From Symbiodinium natans (lineage: Eukaryota; Sar; Dinophyceae; Suessiales; Symbiodiniaceae), in contig CAJNDS010002395.1 in the NCBI GenBank assembly GCA_905221605.1, positions 319,001-383,000 on the forward strand: a stretch of DNA of 64,000 bases, read 5' to 3'. The position numbers and the translations under genes are program-made. Of this stretch, positions 21,501 to 33,605 are shown piece by piece. Every line of letters begins with the position of its first letter. The first letter of the stretch is position 1. A model generated the notes under the pieces. The model did not search any database. It saw nothing but the letters and a program-made list of their open reading frames with translations, and had not been told where the DNA came from.

Positions 21501-24500
21501 CGCTAGATCCAGCAGCTGAGGCTTGGCCTCGGCATTGGGCGAAGTTGCCCCCCAAAAATGCTCCGGAGAGATCTTTTTTGGAGACTAATATTTAGAATGT
21601 CGATGCAGCATGGCAAGTGAGGGCACACTGAGGTGTCCATTCCAAGTCCACGGCGTCCACACCTCCGTAGACCTCACCAGCCCGCACCTGCCAGGAAAAG
21701 AGCAGCGGGGAATTGCCGGGGGGAAGGGAGGAAGGGAGTGGAAGAGGGTGGGGGGGCTAACAAAAACAGCTGAGCCTCAAGGCGTTCTGGGGTGTGGAGG
21801 GGGCTCCCTGCAAGGCTCCCCCAAAGGCCCCCAAGCTGTGCTGTGACGACTCAGGCCCATGGCTTTTCAATCCGTGCCGGTGGCACCGGAGATTTGAAAG
21901 ACAGCTTCTTGGCCTGCGCGGAAGGATTTCGCGGTGGCTTTTCTCACCATCAGGAAACCCATACCAACCAAAACGAGGCTACTGAAACCGACTCCATGCC
22001 GAGACCTTTGAAAGTTGCGCAACGGTGCATTGCTCGAGCCAAGCTATTCAAGGCTTCTGTCAGACGGGCATTTTCTGGAACGACAATGCCCAGACCGCGC
22101 ATTTCTGTAACCCTGGTGCAACGAGGTTCTGGCTCAATTGGCCTTCGATACACCAGGAATCGGCACAGGAGCTGGAGACAAGCGTCAGCCAACAAAGTTT
22201 GCACCTAAGGCATGCGAAAACCCCTCCTGGATGCACATTGGCCCCCTGTGGCCTCCAAGTGGATTTGGGAGCAAAGCTCCCGCGTCGGCGCCAAGATGAC
22301 CGCCTCTCGCCCGGGCTTCTTCAGGGCTTCTTGGGTTTCTTGGGACCCCTGTGGCTCTTGGTGGCTCCGGGATCCTGGGTGTCGGGATTTTTCGAGTTTG
22401 GTCCAGAATCTCACCTGCTCTGGGCGTCCACTGATTTCTAAGCGCCGCTGGTGTGGGGTATGATTTTCACCAAAACTGAAGGCCTGCTGGCAAACAATCC
22501 AACCACCTATAACTCCTGCAAGCCATGTAGGGCGCTTGCTATGGTACAATTTCAGAGTCATGCACAGGTTCCAAGCTACACCTTCATGAACGAGCAAGCC
22601 CTAGCAAACACATGATCTCGCGGTGCTTTCGATGGCAGAACAGGAAAAGCAAAAAAAACTAAAAGCAAAGATGAAACCGACCCCAAGCCTTCAACCTTCG
22701 ACCCTACACCAACCCTCAACCAAGATTCAACAACCCAACACTGCCAACACTGCCCTACACCCTACACACTTTATCCCCCGCACCACCTTCGGTGCTGAGG
22801 GCTCGCCATGGCTGGTGCCTACTGCGCCCGCGGCCTGGACGAGGCGCAAATAAAATCTTGGGAAGGGGAGGGGAAACAGGGGGAAACAGAGGGGGGGGGT
22901 TTCGAGACAGCGGACCTTTGGGGCGGTTCAGGGTTCAGTGAGTCAGGATTCGGATTGGCATGGGTTTCGGGTTCCATGCGTTGAGGAGGAGCGGGGCGAT
23001 GTGGGGCGCCTGCGCGAGGTCCAGGCAGCTGAGGATGGGCAAAAGGAAGGCGCAGGTCTTGCCTCTCGGAACCAGGGTCGTTCAGGGGACAAACACCCCA
23101 TTTGGTCGCTTCAAGGATTGGGGCAGCGCCTCACTCGCAGCCCCTCCCTAAACCCTCGGGGCTTCCCTGCACAGCTCGCGCCTGAACCCGTCTGGGCACA
23201 GCACATGCAATCCTGGGAAGCTTTGGGTGTTCAGACCTTTGGGCGGAAGCTCGAGTTGGTTCATCCTTCAGGATTCTGCTGGGGCACAGGATTCTGCTGG
23301 GCAATGGCTTTGTTTCCGGTCACGGCGCGGGGTTCTGACAAACAACAGCTTCGACTTCCGAGTGGAGTGTAAAAAAGACTGCACGCTCCAGCTTTATCAA
23401 CAGGCGCAACTCTGTGCCCAGCATGCTCCTCAGGTGTCCACACAAGCGCACCACGGACGAGTTCGAGGGTTTGGGGTCGAAATTCCAAGGCGATGAACCT
23501 GAACTCTACCTTTAAAATTCTGAAGGTAGACACCCCCCTACGAAGGACCCCGATACTAACTTCGCTCAACCCTCACAACATCGAAGCCCCCAGAACGATT
23601 CAGAAGGCTCCTTCCCCGCCAACGCTGCGGGCACTGCGAACTTCTGGATCGGAGTGGGCCTCGGTGAGACATGGGGGGAGGGGGGGCGATCCGGGGCCTT
23701 TCATCGGAATTTAGGGGGTCTCGTTTTTTTTGTGTGGAGCAGTCAAGGGGGCGCACTCGAATATTCGGCGGGACCCTCTATGCGTGAGCACCGGGCTTAC
23801 GGTAGTGGCATCTCTCCAGGTTGTCCCAGAGGAAGTCGTGGATGTAAAACCGATCCTGAATCACTGAAGGTTGGCAGAGCTTTTTGGGGTTTTGTGACGT
23901 TGTTTTCCTGCTTTGTTTGTGTTGGTTCAAGTTTAAGGATTTGGTGATTGGAAAGGCCTGTAGACATTTTCTCCGCATGGGTAGAACCGATCCTGAGCCG
24001 GGGGGCTGGGCTCCCTTTGATGGCATGGCGCATTCACATGAGGGGCGCCTGAATTCTAAGGCTTTAACAAGGGGCTTCCTTATTGCTTGCTTCCTCAGAG
24101 GGTCAAGCGCTTGTGGGGTTTCCGTGGGCTTCAGAAGCCTCCATGACCAAAGCAAGGAGATTGAGATCCCAAACCAAGCCTCCCCAATCCGAACTGCCAA
24201 GATACTCATCAAGATTCCAAAGTTGTGAGGTTTACGAGTTTGGGGTATGGCTGACCCTGGCCATTCGTTACGATGCAATAGCTCTCTATGCATCCTTAGG
24301 CGGGTTCTGTAGAGGACAACTAGGGGCCAGGATTTTTCGCCCTTTTGTGGTTGCGGCAAAAGGACCCACAGCTCGTCGAAGCACTCCAGGCCCTCGATCT
24401 CCTCAGCCTCGGGCTCAGAATGTCTCCCCAAACCGGGATTGGGTTGAGGTCACCGCGTGCCAGTATGTATGTGTGCTCGTGGCCGCGGGAATCGCCGGAT

Positions 24501-24965
24501 TCGGGGGGGGGGGGGGGGGGGGGGGGGGCTGTTTTCTGGGTTGTTGGGCAGCGGATGTGCCTAGATCGCGCTCCAATCTTAAGGCGATCTCGCCTGGGTC
24601 CTGCACTTAATAATCCCCCCTCACATGCGCAGTGAACTGCACAGAATCGCTCTGAGTGCTCTGGGAGTCAGAAAGATTCCTCTGAGGCCCCCCGCACCCT
24701 GTCCCGACAGGTCAACCGGGATGTCATCGTACCTCTCAGAACACGACGCGCCCTTCAGCCCGAACCGTCGACTCAACATCCAGAGACCTCCGAAGACCTC
24801 CTCTCTCTTAGGGGCCGTGGGAGCAGGATGTTTAGGGGTGGATGTTTAGGGGGGATAAAAGGCGTGGATGTGTAGAGGGTTTGTCCAGGAGCTTTGGTCC
24901 CCCCGCTTGTCGAAGTCGATGCCCACGTTCTCGCGCTGCGCCCCAAAGAGCTGCTCCGCGGTTTC
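15580..24965 (-). CDS. DDX3/Ded1-type DEAD-box RNA helicase in at least 29 micro-exons
   Basis: ATP-dependent RNA helicase. Exons (minus): 24965-24907, 24732-24696 (YDDIPVDLSG), 24413-24366, 23855-23797, 23659-23611 (Q motif PTPIQ), 23212-23182 (motif I CAQTGSGKT), 23062-22980, 22318-22253 (Ia APTREL), 21913-21887, 21687-21655 (VYGG), 21527-21497, 21326-21300 (Ib TATPGR), 21221-21182, 21004-20974 and 20792-20718 (II, DEAD split by an intron), 19877-19807 (III SAT), 19522-19474, 19377-19333, 19138-19067, 18998-18948, 18776-18736, 18600-18540 (V VAARGLD), 18357-18297 and 18184-18138 (VI HRIGRTGR), 17756-17711, 17319-17276, 16584-16534 (RGG-like), 15786-15728 (Gly/Lys-rich), 15625 to about 15580. 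Joined segments follow DDX3 spacing almost residue for residue. Unresolved: the true N-terminus, an extra exon near 19150-19330, one near 16600-17270, and the stop. Confidence 0.9.
24503..24528. repeat. G26 homopolymer inside a helicase intron
   Basis: A 26-nt G run in the second helicase intron (24695-24414). On the transcribed strand it is a C run. Confidence 0.9.
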
Positions 24966-25419
24966 CTCTTTCTTCAAACAAAGGGGGTGCACGTGGCACG
25001 GTGCGCATTCAATCTTTGTGCAATAAATCCGCCCCCCGCCCACCCCCCGCCCACCCCCCCCCCCAAGAAAAAAACTACACTCATGTTCTGAGTTACCGCG
25101 AGGATTTGCGTTACTCCCCCCGGTAGCGCTAAGGCCGACCCGCCGCGAGTCAACGCTCCAATCGAACGAGGGTTACTGGACAATCAGGGCTGGAGAGGAG
25201 GGGTGGGGCGTGGTCTACTGAGTCTACTGTAGGCCACTTCACCCCCCCACTCCAAGAGCGCCCGCGGCCACAGGAGTTGCAGCCGGGTCCTGGTAGCCTT
25301 TGCCTTTCCGCCCTTTTCCCTGGCCGGGAGATGCTGGGCTTGGCGGCTTTGGGCGGTTGGGTCTCAAGATTTCGGTCTAGGCCGGGTACTTCCTAACCCC
25401 GCCAGCGCCCTCTTCCAAA

Positions 25420-25616
25420 AGAGCCAGAAGCACACCGCCGCTGAAGTACTCCTGCTGCTGCCAGAAGTAATCCACCTGATCGAGGCTTTCTTTTCAGGGT
25501 TTTGAGGTCGCCGCGAATGCGGCGAGTGCGACGCACTCGGCTCAACCTCTGTCCCACCTCGCGCTTTGTCTTCTCGTCCTTGATGGCCGCCTGCTGCTCT
25601 TGTCGCAGCTTCTTGC
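25420..25616 (-). CDS. Two orphan exons, unassigned
   Basis: Two consecutive exon candidates in one frame: 25616-25558 (59 nt, a charged helix starting KKLRQEQQ, then a GT donor) and 25475 to about 25433 (starts VDYFWQQQEYFSGG after a CAG acceptor). They lie upstream of the helicase's first recognised exon and on its strand, so they may be its N-terminal exons or the end of another gene. I do not recognise the product. Exon size and AG acceptors match the micro-exon style of this block. Confidence 0.4.
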
Positions 25617-25639
25617 CTGGCTCCAACCCTTTAACTCAC

Positions 25640-28139
25640 CCATCACACAGACAACCAAGACAGCCGCATGGCCTGCGCCCCACTCCCACAATGGACAGAA
25701 AAGTCCAAAGACAACTCACAAAAACTTTAGATAAAACCGATGACAACGGCAATATATCATTAGCTGCAAAAGAAAGTGCTGAAAACTCTGGTTTTGTGAA
25801 ATATTCTACTTCTTCATCGTTTACCGACTCCTTCGGAATATACTAATACAAGGAACTGTTGTGTCATCATAAAAACACGTATTTAGAAAACACTGCAACC
25901 ATTGACCATGAATGCTATCACAAACATTATCAATGCCATCACTCTCCTTCTACAGAGGTGTGCTCAGGTGCCATGCTCACATGGGATTGGGATCCGGGGG
26001 GCGGAAGATGCTCCCCTTCTCAAGTGCCCAAACGTCCCAAGCTCCACACCCCAAAAAAGCCCTCGAGTCGACCAACTAAACGTTAAACCTCACACAAGAA
26101 ACCCCTGAGAGGGCGCACCCCAGTCGCCACCGCCCCGTGCAGGTATGAACTGCAACAGGGAAGGGGACGTTTTTGTTCAAGCACGCAACCCCTGCTCTGG
26201 GGACCTCTGCAGACCTCAAGGGTTCAGTGAGCTGGAATTGCAGATGCACTTCGAACCTCAAAACTTCAAACGACATGGACCTCCGCCTCCGTTACAAAAT
26301 GTTATAAAAAATGGAAGCTGCCCTGAGAACCTCTGGAGCAAGCACTGGCCTTGGGTACACTGCGCCGATCGCCACCCTTGCCTGATCCCCACGTGGTCGT
26401 TTGGGTTTGTAGGCTGAGGGGAGCTTAGCGGCTAAGCGGTTCGGGGAGGGCCAATTGAGGCTTCAGGAGGCTGGACGTTTTTGGGGTGCTTCAGGCGTGT
26501 AGGGTCAACGAAAACTGCGGCTTTTGGGCCTTTGCCGCCTTCCCAACCTCGGAAACCCGCAACTCCGAATGCTACACCCACTAAGCTCGCAACCCTCAAC
26601 CCCAAACCACAAGGCGAACCCTTCGATATCAAACCTTGAACCGCACAATGGCCCCAAGCCCAGGATTTCACAAGACACTCGCCTCCTCTGCTGGACCTCG
26701 GCTTATTTGGGGGGTTGTGTTTCCCAGAATCCCAGAGCATCCACGGCTTCCTTCTGAACATGGGAGTTTGAAAAAGTGCATGTCAAATTGTATGCCATAC
26801 ACACGCAGGTGTCTGCCTACTCCGACCAGCTGGGCCCCCGTGCGCAGAGTAGCCACCCCCCTGAGTTGCACAAGCCAATGTGGCTGGGGTTACATGGGGT
26901 TCGGGGCGCACTCGACGTCGGCAAATGGATGGCAATCTTGAGGAGGCGAGAGCATTCTCGTCATGAGGGTCCCAAACTGAAACCCAACTGGGGCACTCTT
27001 CTTAAGGCAGCATCTTGCACGCTGCCGAGATAACTGCCCACAACAACCGTGTGCACCTGGGAGTGCAACACGGTATGCAGCTGTGCACTACGGATCGCCT
27101 TCCGGGAGCCCTTGCCATCGTTGTACCTCAGCAGGGACTCAGGGGGCGCAATTTCTGGAGACGGTTGAGGCGCACATGACAGGCAACAGAGTGGTACGGT
27201 TTCCCAAGTAGAAGTTGAGGGGTTTAGGGTTTGAGCTGGGATGTCCCGAGGGTTTTTGGGTCAGTTTGCCCGAGGCTCGAACCCTCCCCCCATGGCGGCA
27301 AGGACCGCGAAAAGGCTTTGGCAAGCGGGAGTTTCGTGGCTTTCGTGAAGCCTGTGACCTCTAAGGTGCTGTGCTTCTCTGGAGAAGGAGTGAGCGCACG
27401 TGAGCTAAGGTTCGGCATGGAGCTAAATTCCATATACTTCTGACGACGCTGTCACCGTGCCAATGTTGCAAAGCAACTTGAGGGACACTGTTCATGATAA
27501 TGCCCCAAATGTTGATCCTGGATATGTGATACTCTGCTTCCTTCTGCTGTCTGAGAGCGCTCCTGCGAGCTGCACTTGCACAATTGCCATGGTCTCTGTG
27601 CGGTTTGGGCCCAACGGCCTCCCGCAAGCAGAAATCTGCGTGGCGGCTGGAGATGGCTGGAGTCTACGAGCCGACTCGAAGACCACAAAGCCTGGCAATT
27701 GCAGGGCCTGAACAAGTGCTCCGGGCACAGACCGAAAGCACAACACCCAAACTCCTCTTCGCCTCTTCAGACAGATGAAATCTCACAGCACAGCTTCTTT
27801 TTTGTTTGGACATTGTCACAGAGGGTGGCCGGATCTGGACTGGAACGTCTCCCTTGCCTTTGGACTCTTATGACATGTGGCACATCGGACAAGACATTCG
27901 CCTTCCGGACGCGCTCGAGATTTCTACGGAATGGGAAAGCCGGGGTAGCGGCGGGGTAGCGGCACAAGCCAACAAGCGACCAACGAACCCGAAGAAAACA
28001 CCAAAACTAGAAAAATCGAAAACAAATGCTGTCAAGTGTGGGCTGCTTGGCGCCCACACCAATGTGAAACTGCTACGTTAACACGAGGAGACGTGAGCCA
28101 TCGTGAGCCCAAAACACGCTCAACTCAACTCATTTCAAC
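25640..28139. other. No supported gene
   Basis: Overlapping short ORFs only. A minus-strand frame at about 27455-27580 (containing INIWGIIMNSVPQVALQ) and the plus-strand frame opposite it are both open, and I cannot choose between them. Confidence 0.45.
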
Positions 28140-30066
28140 TCACAGCTCGAAGAGGGACTCGGAAGCCTCGCGCATCCCGAGCCGCGCCTGCAGTGCCCGG
28201 ACCTGCTCCAAGGCACTCACCGGTCTCCGGCTCTGGGAGGACTCGTTGGCCGGTCGGGTGGCCCTTCTGCAGATCCAGAGGTACCGGAGCTCTGTCGAGG
28301 CTTCAGAGTCCAGCTCCAAGACGGACGCCTTTGCCACACACCCATGGCAGCCGTAGGAAATGACCCAAGTGACCAAAGCTGTGACGACCGGGAAGATCGT
28401 CGAGGGCTTTGAGGTGAAGAGGACAACTGCAAGCCATACAGACCAAAGCACAAGAAAGAGCGCACAGACACTTCCTCGGGCGCAGCTGTCGACCGACGTG
28501 GACGCTACACAAATCCGCAGCCTCTCAGCTGCGAATGTGCCCACAACACCGGCTCGCTCCTGCAGATACGAGGCGCCGGTCACGTTGATGAAGATGTTCA
28601 TCAAGACGGTGTTGGACACAAGGAAGCAAGCTGACACTGACAGGTATCGGACAGCATCTTTCTGATAGTCTCTGGCATCCACCAGGGTTGGCTCTCCAAC
28701 AATCAGCGTTTGCCAGGTCTGGAAGGCATTCGAAGGAAACCCAACTTCTTCCTGGATCTCTTCTTTTGCCCTTTGACTTCCCTCGTTACAACAGCCCTTG
28801 CACTTGCCACTAAAGTCCAAAGTCTTGTAAAAAACACAGTACCCAAGAGCAGCCAAGCATCCTCAAACTCGATGCAGACGTACAAGAACGTGGCCAAGAG
28901 CGCCACGGAAATGACCGTGGACATTGCTGCAAACTCCACGTTGCCAGCGGCATTGAGGATGGGCAGCAGGCTTTGGCCGACGGGAAGGCCGAAGGGCTTG
29001 AGAACCCGGCAGTCGTACACGATCGCAAGCATGCCTTGGCTAAGCACTTGGAAGCTTGGCCCTTCTTCGAATTCAGCATACGTAGTCTGAAGTCACCTCC
29101 AAAAGACCCCAGGACGTTGTTTCTGCGGTGATACGTAAACTTAAACTGTTCAGATGGACCGAAAAGATGCATTGATCCACAAAAGGATGGATCATACAAC
29201 TTGCTTGACCAGCCTGAGCGGATTTGTGGGTTGCTTCTCTCTCAGGAACCCCTTTTGGGGTCATGCTCTTTCCAGAAGTGAAGCCAAGGCACAGACCGCA
29301 ACATTGACCGCAAGGGGTGACTTGTACTCTGTCCGTGGCAGGTCGTCCCAGGCACCCCAACTAGCAGACACCAGGCGTATCGCATAGCCTAATGGACGAC
29401 ATTGCACTAGCACAAGCAATACAACCGACCTTACAACACGTCATCCACAAACTGCAACGGCCCGACCCGCCTGCTTGGAACACGCCCAACATGTACGGAA
29501 CCTCCAATCGAAGTAGGACGAGCATGAGACCCGAGACCTGGACGCCAAGGACTCCAGTGAAGAGGCCCCAGCAGAATGCTGCTACATCCGTGCTCTGCGT
29601 CCTTAGTAAAGACCAGAAGCTGGGCGATGTGACGTTTGTTATTCCAGGTAAATAGAGCTTCCAGAGATACCAAGACAGCTGTGTCATGTCGCATTGTTGG
29701 CTTGTTGAACACGCTTGTCCGGCAGTAGAAGAGGGCGTGACAGCCTTAGCCTCAAAAGGTCGGGTGGCTGCCTCTCCCTTCTTCAGATCCACAAATTCAA
29801 GGGTTTTCATGCCTGGCCTTTCAAATGCGTCGGGGTGCTGACCAATGCAGAAAACACGCAACCCAAACAACATAAATCTTCGGCCGGGCCTCTGCCACCA
29901 AAGCAACAGAACACACAGCTGCACGACTGTGTGCGCAGACTTGACATAGTGGTAGAAGCGCACACGCTGTGTCCAGATGTACTCGATCAAGCCCTGGAAC
30001 ACAACGCTTTCCTTTGGCAATGCGATGCTGGTGCAGGTTGCTACGCAGATTCCAGTGAACCCACAA
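28140..30066 (-). CDS. Polytopic membrane protein, multi-exon, unassigned
   Basis: The last exon ends at a stop at 28140 and runs up to about 28750. It contains at least three predicted membrane segments (around RYLSVSACFLVSNTVLMNIF, ALFLVLWSVWLAVVLF and IFPVVTALVTWVIS) and a charged C-terminal tail (EQVRALQARL). A second exon at about 28840-29030 has one or two more segments (VISVALLATFLYVCIE). A third stretch, 29430-30066, holds ESVVFQGLIEYIW with a following hydrophobic helix, and LFTGVLGVQVSGLMLVLLRL. The frame shifts between these blocks imply introns. The pre-helix plus helix pattern resembles TRP- or polycystin-like channels, but no selectivity or S4 motif is visible, so function stays open. 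Confidence 0.4.
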
Positions 30067-30304
30067 GCCTCAACACCACCATCCCAACCCATCACAGAAA
30101 CCGCCTCAAAAATGGTGACTGAGTAGATTTTTGAACGTGTTATAACGTGTTAGAGAGAACAACGCCAATGTCGCTCTGCTTTGGATACTTGGATACCCTC
30201 CAAATTTTCTTCATATACCTAAGGACAGGAAACGAAGAGACTCAGGGAGATGCTAGAGAAAACGAGGCTCCTGGAGCAGCGGAATCAGCGTCCTTCTTGG
30301 AAGC

Positions 30305-30420
30305 GAACGTAGTGCGCGCAGCACGCGGACGTCCATGATCCCGGGGAAGTTCACCACCAGCACGTCGCAGAAGTCCATGGACCTCCGCAGGAGGTCGCTC
30401 GTACGGGTACAACCTTTCCA
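30305..30420 (-). CDS. Orphan exon candidate
   Basis: A minus-strand frame reading RRSMDFCDVLVVNFPGIMD followed by VRVLRALR. Composition and flanking AG suggest a real exon of about 80 nt, possibly a 5' exon of the membrane protein downstream. Not recognised. Confidence 0.3.
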
Positions 30421-31084
30421 GCCCTGAAAGCCAAACCCTCCGGAAAACTCCAACACAACCACCCTGAACATCCACATGATCTCCAGTCTACTACCGGTTC
30501 TGCTGTTTCGCATATGTCAAGGCATGTCAAGGCATGTCAAGGCACTCCACCCAGCAGCGCCGCCCCCGTTCCTCGAGCGATGGGGGCGCCAGGATATCCT
30601 GGAACCTTCACAAAGCAAAAAGGAGCCCCAAACTCGATCTCGGCGAATCAATGTGTATGGGATCAAAAACGGATCAGCGGTCAGGGGTCGTGGAAATTTC
30701 GAGACTTTTCTGGTGAGAGGGCGGGTCTCAGAGGCATGACTGAGTTTAGGAGGTTTCAGGACCGAACTTTCAGGGCTTCACTAGCCATACACAGGGTGGA
30801 ACACGTCTGGCCATCATGCCCACGACATGTTGGGGGAGGCGGTTCTGGGAACATTGCGACGACTCCATATTCGCGTGACAGAGAAATTGCAGGAAGCCCC
30901 TGAGGACAACCCACCGGGAGCCTGGTGCCATCAGGCTTCCACTTGGTCTCCGTGATGTATGCGGTGCGGAAATTGCTCGCCTGCGCACAGCCAGGCTTCC
31001 AGGCTTCCAGCCTGCTTACAAGAATTTGATCAGCTACACAAAAGAACTGTGGTGGCATTCCAGACCTCATGCGCGCAAACACGA

Positions 31085-31139
31085 AAGAGAGAGAGAGAGA
31101 GAGAGAAAGCAAGAGAGAAAAAGAGAGAGAGAGAGAGAT
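31085..31139. repeat. (GA)n purine tract
   Basis: Interrupted GA dinucleotide repeat, about 55 nt, purine-only on the plus strand apart from one C. Confidence 0.9.
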
Positions 31140-33500
31140 CGAGAGCACGAGGGAATATAGGTATTAGGAAAGTAAACCTTCAATACTCCGATGCCAGCCT
31201 GGAAGAGACAGCGAGTTCTCAATGGATGCCGTGCGGGCTCCTGCACCTGCACGTGTGTTGAGCGTACGGACTTGGGAGGCATCTTGGGGAATTCTTCAAG
31301 GGTTGCACTGGGTAGCACTCCCGTGCTCTTGAAGGCCTGAGAGCCGTAGTCAGGCTTCTGCAGTGGGCCTGCCTCTCTCTTTTCTTCTGCCGGGCATGGG
31401 TAAAGGGCCTCCTATGGCCTCCTTCTCGAGCGCACCAGTGAAATCGAGGTCGGACTGAGATTAGAAAAACACGGGTTTCGCTCGAAACGACGCGACACAT
31501 CTCAATATAATCGGAATACTTTCCCAAGTGGCTGGTTAACATGACCCTGGTGCAATTGCTGGCTGTACACTGTCAGGCTCACTTTTGTCATAAGTTCAGT
31601 GCCATGACCATCCTGCCAAATTTCTTCCGCCACCTTTTCTTTTGTTGATTCTGAGTTGCCTCGTGCTGTTTGTCTCCCTGAGATCGGTGCCTAAAATGTT
31701 GCCTGCGGTCTTGGAGTTTGCCTGCTTTGCTGGTGATTGTCTGCCCGGCGAGGAGTTTTTGTACCCTTCCCGCCTTTCTCTCAGGCCGGCTGCTTCCTGC
31801 ATGCGTTGCCCCCTCCGCTGCTGGACGAGGGGTAAGCAACATGCATACCATGTCATACCGAACAGAGCAACCCCTTGTCTCACCTCGACAGCTGAGTGGG
31901 GGCTCTCCTCTGTTTGCTTCCCTTTTTGTACTGGGGGTCTGTTGCTGCATCGTGTCTCCGGGCGGCTGATATTGTGGACGATGAGCGGCGCTGGCGTTGT
32001 ATATCTGGTTCTATCTGGTTTGTTCTCTGGCGGTTGGTCTCTGCGATGCGGTCTTGGAGGGATTAAGGCTTGCTGGCCTGGCTCCCTTGCTTTTGTATCT
32101 GATAATTGGGGCGCGTAATGGCTCGGTCTGAGTGTTCTGTGCTTGGGTCTCGGTCTCGCGTTGTGGCTTGGGCGGTTGGTTGGGTCGCACACTGCCATCG
32201 TGCTCAGGGGAGACTTCCCCGCGTTGAGGAAACAGGCTGCTTTGGTTTGAAAGTCTCCCCAACACTGTTGTTGTGGGGTTGCTGTTGCTTTCTTGCGTTG
32301 CTTGCCACGTGTGCTCGTAGCTGGTTCAGGAGCACATCTTGGGCATGGCCACATCAGGACGTCTGCATACGTGGCGTCATCTGGCAGCTTGGGTTTGCCT
32401 CTTTATGGCTGTACTCTCGCTCCTCCGGCTCCACGGCTCTTTTTTGCACGGCTGCTTCGTCCCACATGTCCTCTTCCACGATGTTGCTTTCCCTGCTCGG
32501 CGCTTCTTGTTCTCCCGCCCCCCCCCCCCCCCCCCCCACTTGAGGAATGCAAGGGAAGCCAGGAGCGAGGGATGGCGGATTTCCCCCACGAGATTTGAGC
32601 CAAAACCAAGATGACCTTCTCTCTCGCTCTCTCGCGCCCTCTCTTCTTCTTCTTCTTCTACCCAACCCCCGAGGGGTGGCCCCGGCCGCGCCGGCCCGCT
32701 GAATCAGTCTGTCAGCCCTCTCTCTCCCCTTCGCTCCCTCCCTCGTCATGCTTCCCAGACTATTCCAAGCCGTTACACTTTGTGAAGACGTCCTAAACCC
32801 TGCACTCCACACATCTCCAGCCTGTGGTGTCTGCAGGCAGATCCGATCCAGAAGCTCGGAAGCGGCGCTCGGAAGGCGCTGGATTCTGAGTCGTCGCGGG
32901 TAGCTAGATTCAAGAGCTGGAAGCTGGAAGACAAGGCCTACGTGTGGGCTCGGAATACGAACTGGGTACAGGGTTGCCAGATTCCAAGCTTCCGGCGCTC
33001 AGCCGACAGCGAAGAAAAAGGAAAGAGCGAGGGACGAGGGACCACGCAAGTACGATTGCGAAGCCAACCATCACAGGCTAGGGATGGTCCTCGTGAAGCC
33101 ATGACACACGATCACAGGACTCATGATCGACTCCCCAAGCCTTTCAATACGCAAGACCCCAGTGACCCCAGATTCAAGCTGTAAGAAGTGCCCCAAGGCA
33201 CAGGTCACAGGTGAAGCGGATCAGGGAGTCGTGTGCCTCGCAAGTGCTGCTGCACGAACGAAGATCTCAGACTGAAGCACAGCGAGTCTGCTCTAGCGGC
33301 TAAACAAAACCCACTCCCCTTCTGCAGACGGCAGGAGGAAAAAAAACAAAGCATCAAGGGCGGATCATTGCGGCAATGACAAGCAAGAAGAAGAGCCCAA
33401 GCGAATGCCACAGCAATCACCAAACGAAAACGTACCCCCGCCCCCCTTTAAACCCCGAACCCACTGCCAATCTCTGCCCGCCAAAAACACAGCACTCCTT
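31140..33500. other. Pyrimidine/GT-skewed region without a supported gene
   Basis: From about 31600 to 32500 the plus strand is rich in T and G, with long open frames on both strands (a 252-codon ATG frame on the minus strand, 32354-31596) that are Pro/Arg/Gln-rich and resemble no family. A C19 run lies at 32519-32537 and an 11-nt spliced-leader-like word at 32595-32605 on the minus strand. I treat the frames as chance. Confidence 0.4.
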
Positions 33501-33524
33501 TGGCACCCCAATCGCGCCTCCCTC

Positions 33525-33605
33525 AGCGCGGAAGCCCTGTCCAAGGCCTTCCGGAAGCGCTTCCTGGCCGCGGCGTCGCGGGCGATCTCCTGGGGCTCTC
33601 CGCGG
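33525..33605 (-). CDS. Orphan exon candidate
   Basis: Minus-strand frame PQEIARDAAARKRFRKAL continuing DRASALREAR, a charged helical segment of about 80 nt with exon-like codon use. No partner exons recognised. Confidence 0.3.

Noticed and set aside
23270-23300. Duplicated AGGATTCTGCTGG near the helicase Q-motif region as coding repeat
   Set aside because: It lies inside an intron once the Q-motif (23659-23611) and motif I (23212-23182) exons are placed.
28710-29090. 126-codon plus-strand ORF
   Set aside because: Antisense to the membrane-protein exon, whose hydrophobic segments make more sense.
31596-32354. 252-codon minus-strand ORF with an ATG
   Set aside because: Low-complexity Pro/Arg/Gln composition, no motif, and the opposite strand is equally open; composition skew explains it.
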